This document shows, piece by piece, positions 38,671 through 49,800 of a DNA stretch of 64,000 bases. Numbering within the stretch: the first letter of the stretch is position 1; each line of letters starts with the position of its first letter. The translations under genes were made by a program, and so were the position numbers. The DNA comes from Azadirachta indica (Eukaryota; Streptophyta; Magnoliopsida; Sapindales; Meliaceae), in assembly GCA_022749755.1 (NCBI GenBank), contig CM040453.1, forward strand, positions 12,223,368 through 12,287,367, written 5' to 3'. A model generated the notes under the pieces. That model was not told the DNA's origin and did no database searches. It saw only the letters and a program-made list of their open reading frames with translations.

Positions 38671-39555
38671 ATGTATCTCCCTATTGATTATATGCGTCTA
38701 TTGTGTGAGACAACAAACCTTATGTTTACGTAGCGTGTTTTCATCAATGTATCAAATGGTTCTTGTTCATGAGCTCAAAATTTGGGTAAAGATGATCATA
38801 TTAGTAATTAGTTCTTCATTACCAAATGCTTTTGAAATCACTGCATTTGCTATTAACTTTGACTTAGTTTGTGACGATAGTGATGCTCAAGAATGTTGAA
38901 ATTGAGAGTTGACCTGTTTTTGGATGGTTGCTGTGGTCATTGTTCAACAAAGATGATGATGATAGAAAATGCAACTAAAGCTAGCATTGGTTGTTGAGAG
39001 GTGAAAATATAGGAGGAAATAAAAGAGATAAGTTTCATATGTTTTAGTTTGTGAAACTAGTATATAATTTTATAGTCTAAGGATTATATTTCTCAATGAA
39101 ACATAATTGTTACTTTTCAATTCTATATTCTCTCTATTTAGCCCTAGGCAACAAACCTTCTTCAATGGACGTACTAAGCGATACTCTAGCGAACAAAATT
39201 AGGAGGTTGACACATATAAACCTATTCCTGCAAATCTATGCATAAGTTTGAGTAATTGCTAAATGAGCTTTTGGTCTCTCTACGATGCCATTTATGTAAA
39301 CTTAACTCCAAACACTCACTTACATGCTACAATCTTCTTACTATACAGAAGTTTCTATAGTTCCTAGGTGCTAGGATATAGCTTTCGCGTTTTCTTCTAA
39401 AGTTAACATCAACTAGCAGAGCGTAGCTTCTTCAAAAAATCCTTGGTACAGAATCACTAGACAATGAGCGACTAAAAGCTTGAAAATATTCTTTGTACTT
39501 GTTTTCAAGTGTAAAGGGAAGAATTTCGCCACCCAGACCACAATCTCGAAAGAAT
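38671..39555. other. 3' flank of the pseudogene, shared with unit A
   Basis: Aligns in patches with 15316-16195. No gene seen. A 71-codon frame at 38684-38899 is not conserved in unit A and is taken as chance. Confidence 0.55.
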
Positions 39556-40633
39556 TTCTCCTGCTAGGCTACTTCACTAATTCTATCCCGTTGACAGTTA
39601 TGCCCAAACAAATTGGTAACACCATGAATTGTTATAATTATTGAGTTAAAAATTTTCTATTATTAAAAATATATTATTTTTAAGATGTTAATGATATTAA
39701 TTATTAAATTTAATTTATTAACATGTATTAATTTAATTTATTAACACTAACGATGGAAGTTCAATTTTTGAATGCAAATGATTTTATTTTCCCTATAGTA
39801 ATAATAATAATAATATCACTTAATTTGAGACGCTATATTATTTAATGTGAGCATATATTAAATACATAATTAAATAAATATCAATACTAAAAAACTCAAA
39901 CAAATATTTTGAATAAAATTATTTAATAAAAAGTAATTTCAAATTAAAAAATTACTAAAAAAAATAAAAAAATAAATTCCTAAAGTAATAAATTTATTTC
40001 TTTTCATTTTTTAAAATTTTTACAATAAAATCATATATAAATATAGATAATGAAATATAAATAAGTTTATTTCTTTTCAATTTTTTTTAAATTTTTACAA
40101 TAAAATCAAATAAAAAATAAAAATAATAAAAATAAAAATATTATCAAATAAAAATAATAAAATGTTATAAAAAAAAAAAATAATAATCTTAATAAAAAGA
40201 AGTTTATTTTTTATATTTTACCATTAGTTTTTATAAAAATTTTAAATAAATTTTCTTTTTATTTTTTCATTTAACGTTATTTCTTATTAGATAAATTTAT
40301 TTTCATCATTATTTATTTAATCATCCATCTAATGTCTATATAATATATGAAATGGTGTATATAAAACTAATTATTGATTAAATTAATTTGTGCAAGAAAT
40401 AACATATTTTTTCTTTTAAAAAAATCAAATTAGGCTTGGACTATAATTTAGGCCTAATATAAATTTAATTTAGTTGAGGATAAATATGTCAAGTGACAAA
40501 ATATACTAATAGTTAACAGTGACATTTTGATGATAGGGACTAAAGTGTAATTTTGGAACATTAGAAATGTAAGTAATAATATTGAAATCATCAGGGATAC
40601 GATTGATATTTTCTCTTCTTATTAATAAGAAAA
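39556..40633. other. Very AT-rich intergenic DNA
   Basis: Long runs of A and T with aataaaa-like repeats (for example 40090-40190). No gene or clear element seen. Confidence 0.5.
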
Positions 40634-42705
40634 AGGGAAATTTACTTAAAGAACCACTGTTTAAAGTCATTTTTTTAAAATAACTATTGTTTAAAATTAT
40701 TTTCAAAGATGATCATGTAAAAAATTTTGGGACAAAATTGCCCCTTTAACTAAAAACATTTTCCTTTTTCTTCTTCTTCTTTCCCGTTTCTTGCTTCTTT
40801 TTCTCCAATCTTCCTTCTTCTTCTTTATTTCTTCCATCTTGCTTCAACGAACATACTTTTTCTTTGATTTTTCTACCACAAACTCAATTTTCTATTTTAT
40901 TTTAATTCAAAGAAATCAATCAAACATTAAAGTACAAGTAAGTGGGTGATTACAATTTGCAAAACAAAGGAAGAAAATTTGCTAAAAATTAAAAAAAATG
41001 ATGTTATTTGTATGTAGTTAGAGATTATAGTGATAGAAATTATTATTAAGATATATGTTGGTTGTTTAAATGTGTTTAGCGTAACTAGTTGAGAGAGAAA
41101 ATAGACATTGAGATTTTGTGAACAAATTTACAACGTATTTTCGATCACATAATATTTTGAAATTTCAATCACTTGCGGTTTCTATATGTGATTGAAACTA
41201 CAGTTTCGATTTATTCAGAATTTAAAAAAAGAGAATAAAAGCAATTTCGATCATATTTAGTTTCATTTAATCATTGACACTGCAGTTTCGATTTTTCCAG
41301 ATTTCTCAAAAAAAAAAATGAGGTTCATTTGGGTTGGTAACAAAGCAATATTTGGTACAATTTATTGGTATAAAGTTGCATGTCCATACTTAAATGCGAC
41401 TATTATATTTATACTTTTGTAAATCGATGAATCAATCATGTTCATCAGTTGAACTATAATTGTAATACAAAACGTTGATAAATTGAATATTTTGTATTTT
41501 AACAAAAAATGATGTCTTTTTTAAATTATTAAATTCTAACCACCATACTACGTTCAATTATATAAATTCACTCTAATAAATAACTAACAATAACAACTAA
41601 TTAAAGAGAAATATAACTGTAAAAATCCATAATGGTAAACCATATACATGATGTATAAATATCCATCCACTAGCAAATACAACAGGGTAAAAGAAACATG
41701 TTTCTACAATAACTGGCCCCTCCACAATTTTACGACTCTCCTCCTCCTAAAAATGGACTGTCTGCTAACAAAAAATTAATAGGTCTGCCTAGTTCTAAAT
41801 AATATATATACATATAGATGAAAATCCTGCAATATCCAAGTAGCTTCTAATAAGTATATAATGATTATTTATAACTAATGAACATCAAACTTGTGGCAAA
41901 TACTAGTTCCCATGTTTTGTAATAATAATCATATCCACTCATATTGTTCTTTAATTGATTTATTAATTTCCAAAAGTATAAATATAATAGTCATATTTAA
42001 GTGTGAACATTTGACTTTACACGAATAAATTGTACTAAATGTTGCATTATTATCAACCCATTTGGGCCTTTTTTTCCTTAAAAATTTAAAAAAATCGAAA
42101 CTATTGTTTCAATCATTAACCGAAACTAAATGTGATTGCTAATTATTATGTGATCAAAACTGCTTTTTTCTTTCTTGAAACTTTGGAAAGATCAAAATTA
42201 CAGTTTTGATCATACATAGAAATTGCTAATGATCAAAACAGCAAAATACTGTGTGTGATTGAAACTACATCGCAAATTTATTTCCAAAATCACAATATCC
42301 ATTTTCTCTCTTAATCGTATACACTAAATACATTCAAATAACTAACATACACCTCAATAACAATCTCTATCACTATAATCTTTAACTATACACAAACAAC
42401 ATCATTTTTTTCATTTTCAACAAATTTTCTTCCTTTATTTTTCAAATTGTAATCATCTACCTTTTTATAGATGGAATGGAAAATTGAGTTTGTAGTAGAA
42501 AAACTAAAGAAAAAGTCTATTTATTAAGGTAAGACGTATAAATAAAGAAAAATAAGGAAGAAAGGACAGAAAAAAGCAAGAAGCCAGAAAGAAGCAATTT
42601 TGTTGCAAAATTATTTGCATGACCATTTTTTAAAACAATTTTGAATAGTTATTATTTCATAATAAGGTCTTTGATAAGTGGTTATTTCAGTAAATTTTCC
42701 TAAAA
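40634..42705. mobile_element. Fold-back element, 2.07 kb with arms of about 650 bp
   Basis: The left arm (about 40634-41300) is the reverse complement, with mismatches, of the right arm (about 42085-42705). Outer ends pair as gggaaatttactt with agtaaattttcc. Further in, gatttttctaccacaaactc pairs with gagtttgtagtagaaaaact, ttgtaatcat-type strings pair with gtgattacaa, and the tttagtttc...gtttcgattttt block pairs with aaaatcgaaac...gaaactaaat. About 785 bp of AT-rich spacer shows no transposase. Long arms without a transposase suggest a non-autonomous MULE or fold-back transposon. The A-rich flanks hide any target-site duplication. Confidence 0.75.
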
Positions 42706-43071
42706 AAAAACAGCAAGAAGAAGAAGAATAAGCAGTTGCAAACAAGGAGAAAAAGACGGGAGATTAAGGTTTTCATTTTTTAATGTATATTTAATTTTTA
42801 TTGAATATAATATGTCTTTTTTTATATTTATTTAATTATCATATTTATTTAAAAAATATATATTATTTATTATTTATATACACTATTATACCTTATAAAT
42901 AATATTAATTATTTATTATATATCATTTGCAAATACCATTATATATTTTTGATTATTAATTGTAACAGAAAAAATTAACAGTAAAAATGTGTTTGATAAT
43001 TATTTTTGAAGTAAGGATATAAACGTCAATTATGCAATAAAATGGGAGATAAAGCCAGATATCTCCTTTTT
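42706..43071. other. AT-rich intergenic DNA
   Basis: Starts with a purine-rich aagaagaagaa stretch, then AT-rich sequence. No gene or element seen. Confidence 0.45.
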
Positions 43072-44361
43072 GTTTGGTCTAATTCCCATTACCGCCAATT
43101 ATTTCAAAAATACTCTAAGACCCCTTGACGTTAATGAAAAAATTAGTGGAATGAGGATAATATAGTAATTTAACCTAGATTACATTCTTTAGTCAAACAA
43201 AACTACAGTAAACATTAAATGGGTGTCAAAAAATTTTTTAAAAATAATCTTAATATAATCCTAATAAATTTATAAATATTTAAATAATAAATTCATTTAA
43301 TAAGCCAAACCCAGCAAACTTTCTTTTCGAAACCAAACATGCTTTGTCTTTAATTACTACCACCACCAAATTCAATCAACTCTCCTGCTCCAAACACAAC
43401 AAATTCTCCGCCGCGATTGATCACCACCACCGCTGTCCATATTGCATCAACTTTTCCTATCCAAACACAGCAAATTCTCCTCCACCATTAGTTCTTTTTT
43501 TCTTGCTTCTACATCTCTTTTTGTTGATTTTCCAATTACAAATTTTCTAATTAAAGTTGTAAATCCATTCGTTTTGAGAAGATATAAGAGAAAATTGAAG
43601 ATGGGTACCGGGAAAAAATCAATTCAAAGAAGAATTAATTAGTTAATGGCAAACATCAAAGAAATATATATATATATATATATTATATTAATACAAATTT
43701 GTGTGCGTATAAGAACTAGGGAGGGAAAGTAAGAGAGAGAGAACTGTCAGCCCAATCCTCCTCTCTTCCTTACACTCTACAACACTCACCTTTGTACACC
43801 ATTTTAATAACGATCGAAATCTTGCTGGAATTGCTTAAATTTGAGGATTTTACTCTTAAGCATTGTTTGGCTTGCAAATACTAGCAGCAAGAAGAAAATT
43901 GAAAGGTCGCTTTGTTTGGCTATTAAGTGTAAATGTTGTTCAATTTTTTTAATTTTGGAAAATAATACTTTTAAATTAAAATACTATTTTTTATTACGAT
44001 ATTTTATGTTTAATAAAAAATTAGATTTTAAATATTTTTATTTAATTTTTTATTAATATAAAATTTTATTTTTAATTGTTAAATTATTAAAATCCAAATT
44101 TATTCTTAAAAACTAAATCCCAATACACATTTTTTCTATAAAATATTTAACGGTATTAAAGTAATTTTGTTTATTTGTTGAAATCTTAAAGGGTATTGTA
44201 GTATTTCTACTTTATTCTTATTCATAAGTACAGACTTTTGACCAACTAGAAGGGTAAATTAATAACTGTATATAAAAACTAATGATTTTTATTAAGGGAG
44301 TTTTAGGGTATTTTGAAAATAACATACGCGTAACGGAAATTAGGCTAAATAAAAAGGGGTA
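43072..44361. mobile_element. Element of about 1.3 kb bounded by imperfect inverted repeats
   Basis: Bases 43072-43148 (ctcctttttgtttggtctaa ... aaaaaattagt) are the reverse complement, with mismatches, of 44278-44361 (actaatgatttttattaag ... ttaggctaaataaaaagggg). The interior holds a C-rich stretch at 43355-43500 (accaccacc and ctccaaacacaac repeats), an (AT)n run near 43660-43684 and AT-rich DNA. Two short overlapping frames at 43344-43642 are low-complexity and not convincing as genes. The class is unknown. Confidence 0.5.
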
Positions 44362-44999
44362 TTAGGCTTTTTCAGAAGTTCATTTGTCCAAAAAATTTTA
44401 AGGGTAATTTTCATTTTCTCATTGATTTTTAATATCTTTTAATTTCATTGTAATAGAAGTGTAAGATAGAAAAAATTCATGAACTTGCAGGTCTTCCCTT
44501 GACCTTGCCTATTTAGGGTGGGTACGGACTTAATTTTATTCTTAAAATATGTTCGACTCTAAAAGTCCAAACTTTTTAAAAATTAGGACGCGTTCAAGGA
44601 TTATATTTAAATGTCCTATAGGCTGGTCAAAACAGCTCAAACCTAATTTAGTTTGAGTAAAGCCTAAGTTATAAATCTGACCTTAAATAAATTTCGAACA
44701 GAGCGCAGCTTTTATTTTAAAATCTAAGTATAGGTTAGGTCGGGTCTGGATACTTAGAAATTTGACCCAAAACATATATATTTTAAACGGATTCGAGTCA
44801 GATTTTTAAAACTCGACTTGAATTCGAAATTTTTTATTACCTAAATTCGAGCCTTAGAACCCAAATCAAAACCCGATCCGGCTCAAATAATATATAACCC
44901 ATTCAAGGCTCAGGCCCGACTAGATTTAAATAAAATTTCCGGATCTGGCCGGGCTTTACAAACCCGGCCCGAATCTAGAAAATTGCCCGCCCCAAATTG
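44362..44999. other. Repeat-like intergenic DNA before the acetyltransferase gene
   Basis: Between 44510 and 45000 there is a GC-richer section with repeated pyrimidine-rich words such as cccgac, aacccgatccgg and aacccggcccg, resembling decayed interspersed repeats. No gene seen. The promoter of the downstream gene probably lies in its last part. Confidence 0.4.
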
Positions 45000-46805
45000 T
45001 CCAGCCGGCGAAACCGAATTTCAATTTTACCTATTTTGTTGTCTGCGAACCCTACTCAATCAAAACCGAATTCTCTCCGTTAACTCCTCTCCAGTCACCA
45101 CCGCGCCACCAGCCACCACACGGAACGAAGCTGCTCCTCGCTCTATCGCCAATTGAACCGCTTTTCGCACCATCGCTGACCGAAACTCCTCCAAGGTGCG
45201 CGCCATCACCGTAATTGAAGGTCTTTGCACCACCACCCGCCTGTATGTCTGTGTTGTAATGAGCCTTTTGTTCTATGTGTTTGTGTTGTTAATTTGCTGG
45301 CAATGTGTTGCTGCTGCGTTGGTTCGGTTTTTGCTCTTGCATTGTGAATGGCCCTGCTGTATTGGTTTGATTTAGCTACTGCAGATGCAGTATGTTGCTC
45401 TGCAAAGTGTGTTAGTGAGTGGTTTAATTTTTTATTTAGCTTTTTGTTTAATTTTGTTGTCGCATAATTACATGAGTGGTTTTGTTGCAGAATTGGTAGT
45501 ATTTTGGGAATAATTACTAGTTTAATTTTTGTTAGTGAGTCGTTTAATTTTTCGTTTAATTTTTGTTGTTGCGGAATTGATGAAGTGTTTCAGTTTGTGC
45601 AAATGGGTGTTGCTTATATGGAGGTTCATTTTTGATAGCATGCCTTGATGACCTTGGACCCTATTTTAGTTTAGCGTTTTAAGTAGTTTTTCCCTGAAGT
45701 TTTTCTATCCATGCTACTATTAACTGTATGGTATTTCACTGTTCTTTGATTTCATTATGACATTATGGTCTATGATCTGACTCTTTGGGATGGCTTTCCA
45801 TTTTGTAGACCTGGAATTTATTTAGTGCTTCATTCGTTTACAAAGACTAATAATTTTTTTGTATGTGAACATCACGCACATACAAAAACTGAGAAACTTC
45901 CACTAATTTGATATGCCACTGCATGCATGTAAAAAATTAATTAGCACTTCAAATCCCATAATTTTGTTGATTAAAATAATTAATAAATGAGTTTTCTGTA
46001 TACTAATTAGTGAACAAATTAAAATAATGTCTTGTATAAATTTTTTTCTTCAACTATAGCTATATGTATATATAGAAATATATATATATATTGTTGGAGG
46101 CAAAAAGAGGTGGTAGGCTACGAGTAAATTAATAGATGCAATAAAGAATGATTTTAAGAAAAGGAAATTCAAGTTTAAAATACATGCTTTGTTTGGTTGC
46201 TTGGTTTTGAGTTATTATCACATACCTACCTTGAGGCTTGACATAATATCACCTAGAAAGCATTTTTTCAAAAATTATTACTGACCTCCCTGAGTGTTAC
46301 GAGCTGTTCTGACCATTTAAAAGAGCTAAGCTTTTACCCGTGCGTTCGCCGTCACTGCCGTACAACTATTGCTTCAGTCTGCCTCCTCTCCTAGTCTTTC
46401 CTTGAACTTCACTCTGTTTCTCTCAAACATCCAATCTCCATTCTTGCAACACAAATCGCACAGCCATTGCGCCTCACTTCACAGCACTAACGCCAATCGA
46501 TCGCCTCTCCCAATGTGCTACTGCCGCCACAGCACCAATGAACTCCACTCTATCTCTCTTGAACTCCATTCTTGCAGAACCAATGCCCCTTACCTCAAGC
46601 TACTACCAGTACTCTTGGCTGTTGCCAACAATCTCTCAGTTCTCAAGTATTGATTACTGGTTATTTGTTAACATCTTAAGATGGTGTTTTTTGAGAAAAT
46701 TAATATAGAAGAACTAGAATTAAATGATGAATTGGCTTTTTGTTACTTTTTAGTTTCTAACTTTTTATAGATTTTTCAATTTTTATTTATTTGTGTTGTG
46801 GTTAG
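45000..46805 (+). other. Probable untranslated leader exon and leader intron of the acetyltransferase gene
   Basis: A C-rich section at 45060-45195 (ccaccgcgccaccagcc) looks like a plant 5' leader and ends with a good donor, CCAAG/GTGCGC, at 45196. An acceptor TTAG at 46802-46805 lies five bases before the start codon at 46811. A second C-rich patch at 46330-46650 is an alternative leader exon. Only transcript data can tell which is used. The start codon of the protein is unaffected. Confidence 0.4.
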
Positions 46806-46810
46806 TTAAC

Positions 46811-49800
46811 ATGAGGAAGAAGGTCGATGACCGCATCAGGACTTTGATTGAGAATGGTGTAAAATCTAGGCACCGCTCAATGTTTGTTATTATAGGAGAC
46901 AAGTCTCGCGATCAGGTAATTTTTTATTTTTTTTATTTGTCTCTTTCTATTCTTTCTTTATTAAAATAATTACTAATATTCTCTTTCCTATTAATGTAAT
47001 GGTGGTTGTTTTGTTTGTGTAAGATTGTGAATCTCCATTATATGTTGAGCAAGGCTGTAATAAAACGTCGCCCTACTGTTTTGTGGGCCTATGAGAAAGT
47101 GTTGGATATCAGCAGGTATGATTCTGGCGCTACTTAATGCATAATTATTTTAAATTTTAGAAATAAGCTTTAGCAACCAATGGGTTACGCGAAACATATA
47201 AGAATTAGAAATTAATCAATTTGGCCTTAGCTAAAGGAGAATGATTGAGTGAAAGACCATACTACAGTACAACTATACAACCTCAATTTTCATTGCCATT
47301 TCAAATCATTTTTAGTTGTAATTCACAAGGTTTATGCTACATTGATAATTCTTTTAATGTAATGCATAAGTTGGGAAATATAATAGAAACTTAAGATGTC
47401 CAACAAAAGACTTTGGATTTGTGATTTAAGACTTAGGCAGCTGTACTATAGCTCTGCCCTTATTTGTTGAGGGTATTGTTAGATTTAAAAGTGGGATGAA
47501 AAGGTTTATTATTGAAGGCTTGAGGGAAGGGATTGGGAATTTCAGAAAACTGTTAAATAAGTTTCTTTCAAATCTGGTTTTTCCCTAAAAGCATTCGAGG
47601 AAATAACTAACTAGACTATACCTACTTACATATCTCTAGACCAGTGTTGCAGTGTACTTGTAGAAAAGCTACTACGTATTGTTATGTTGTGAGTTGTTTT
47701 ATTCTGATCTTGATATTTCTGTGAAATAGCGATGAGAGAAAGCGTTCAAAGCAGTTACAAAAATTAAAGCTAAGGGGACTTATTGATCCTGAAAAGGCCG
47801 ATGCCTTTTCGCTTTTTCTTCAAAGCGAAGGGTTGTCATATTGCTTGTACAAAGATTCTGAGCGGATACTAGGGAACACCTATGGGATGTGTGTTTTACA
47901 GGTAGCCGTAGTTTATTTGCTTGAATTAGTTTAGTTTATTCCCTAATCATGAGGCATTTGCTTTACCTTTTCTTTTTATTTGGTCTCTTAAAATTTAGGA
48001 TTTTGAGTCTTTGACACCAAATCTTTTGGCAAGAACTATTGAGACAGTGGAAGGTGGTGGTCTGGTGGTTTTACTCTTGCGTACTCTTTCTTCTCTTACC
48101 AGTCTTTCCACAATGGTTATGGTATGTATTATTGTCGCTTATTCTTTCTTAACCAATAAATTTTGTTTGTTAGCTCCTTGGATGTCAATTTAATAGAAGT
48201 TTTCCTTGTCAAACAAATAAATTTCCAATCATCAGTGTTCCATAGTGATGCTCTTCTCTATTTTACATATGCAAGACTTTTAGTTTATGATTTTGATTCA
48301 TTTTTTTTACGATTTCCACTCATTTTCTTCTTTTATTTTCCAACAATATTTTGTTATCAAGTAAAAGATAGCAAAAACTGTAATTTTGTTTCTTTTCACG
48401 TATAATGATATGGAGAAGGAAATTTGTAAAATGTTTTAAATTGGGATTTAGGAGATTATGTGCTTTTTTCAGGATGTTCATAAAAGATTTCGGACAGAAT
48501 CACACTCTGAGATAGTTCCTCGATTTAATGAACGGTTTCTACTATCTCTTACATCATGTAAAGCATGTTTGGTTGTGGATGACGAGCTTAATATTCTGCC
48601 CATTTCATCGCATGTTAAATCTTTGACTTCATTTCTGACTACTGAGGTAAGTTGTTTTACTCTCTTTGTCATTATGGAAGTAAGGCCTTTTCCTTTCCTT
48701 TTTTATTTTTGCATACAATATTTAAGAATTTACCTGCCAAAAAGTTCAAAAACGTGGTACAAATTACTGTCTGCCCTCCTGATTACCTTCTAATCCTTTC
48801 CTTTCTTTGTCATACTCTGAGGGAAGAATATGACGAGCTTTGGGTATAATTTCCAAGAACCAACCCCCCAAGCCCTTTACTTTTTTCTCATATAATTCTT
48901 TCTAACTTTTGAAGATATGTTTATGGTTTTTAGAAATTATGGTCTTAGATATGTTTTTGACCATATGTATCTTTGCAAAGTCTTGAATTAATTACGTAAG
49001 AGTTGGGATCTCCAAGTTCTTTTAGAAATTGAACATAGGTTTCAAAGCTGGGTTTTGCAAAGTCTTGAATTAATTACATAAGAGTTAGGATCTGCAAGTT
49101 CTTTTTGAAATTGAATGAAGGATTTCAAAGCTCGGTTTTATTAAGCAGATATGCCAAATGGGGATTACCTTTGTGAGTTTCTTGTGGCAACAACATATCA
49201 TCTGTTGATTTGTGTAGTTGATATACTTAATTGTGTGTGCTATAGAGATCTTTTTATGATTCTTACAAGGAAGATAAGATATTGACATTTCTTTTTCTTT
49301 AAGTTACCAACTAATTTCTATGCTAGCTTTATATTGTATAATCTCATAGATTTGTTTTGCATGATATTTTCGGGTTGCTTTATGTTATTTCTTTGTCTTA
49401 TCCTTTCCTTTTTGCTCTCCAAATATGCATTTAAGGGAAGTGAGCCTACATCTGGAATAGAAAAAGAGTTAAGAGATCTGAAGGAGCAAGTGTTAGAGGT
49501 GTTGCCTGTTGGTCCTTTGGTTGGGTTGTGTACAACATTAGATCAGGTACAACATTAGACCTCTCTGCAGCACAACATGATTGTATTAAGGTTCTTGTTA
49601 TTAATTTTGGGAGGGTGTATCTATGAATGCTAATATCTTTTGTTTTTAATTTTATTTCATCATGATCAGGCAAAAGCTGTTGCCACCTGCTTAGATGCTA
49701 CTCTGGATAAAACACTGCAGAGCACATTAGCTCTAATTGCTTCTCGAGGGAGAGGTAAATCGGCAACTCTTGGTTTAGCAATTGCTGGAGCTGTTGCTGC

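Larger units (their letters stand above)
22505..39555 (+). repeat. Segmental duplication, unit B
   Basis: Collinear with 1-16195 as described for unit A: a PDR relic at 22690-24755 followed by a PDR pseudogene at 27973-38670. It differs by unit-specific insertions: about 700 bp at 26922-27621, a hairpin element at 27622-27826, a 231 bp insertion at 37606-37836, a (TA)n run near 30551-30579, and a local duplication at 23693-24115. Confidence 0.9.

Noticed and set aside
43344..43642. Two overlapping frames rich in Pro, His and Ser
   Set aside because: They arise from accaccacc-type low-complexity DNA inside an inverted-repeat element, with no recognisable domain.
46369..46653. 94-codon frame upstream of the acetyltransferase start
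   Set aside because: C-rich, low-complexity sequence that looks more like leader or repeat DNA. It is not joined in frame to the acetyltransferase exons and matches nothing I know.
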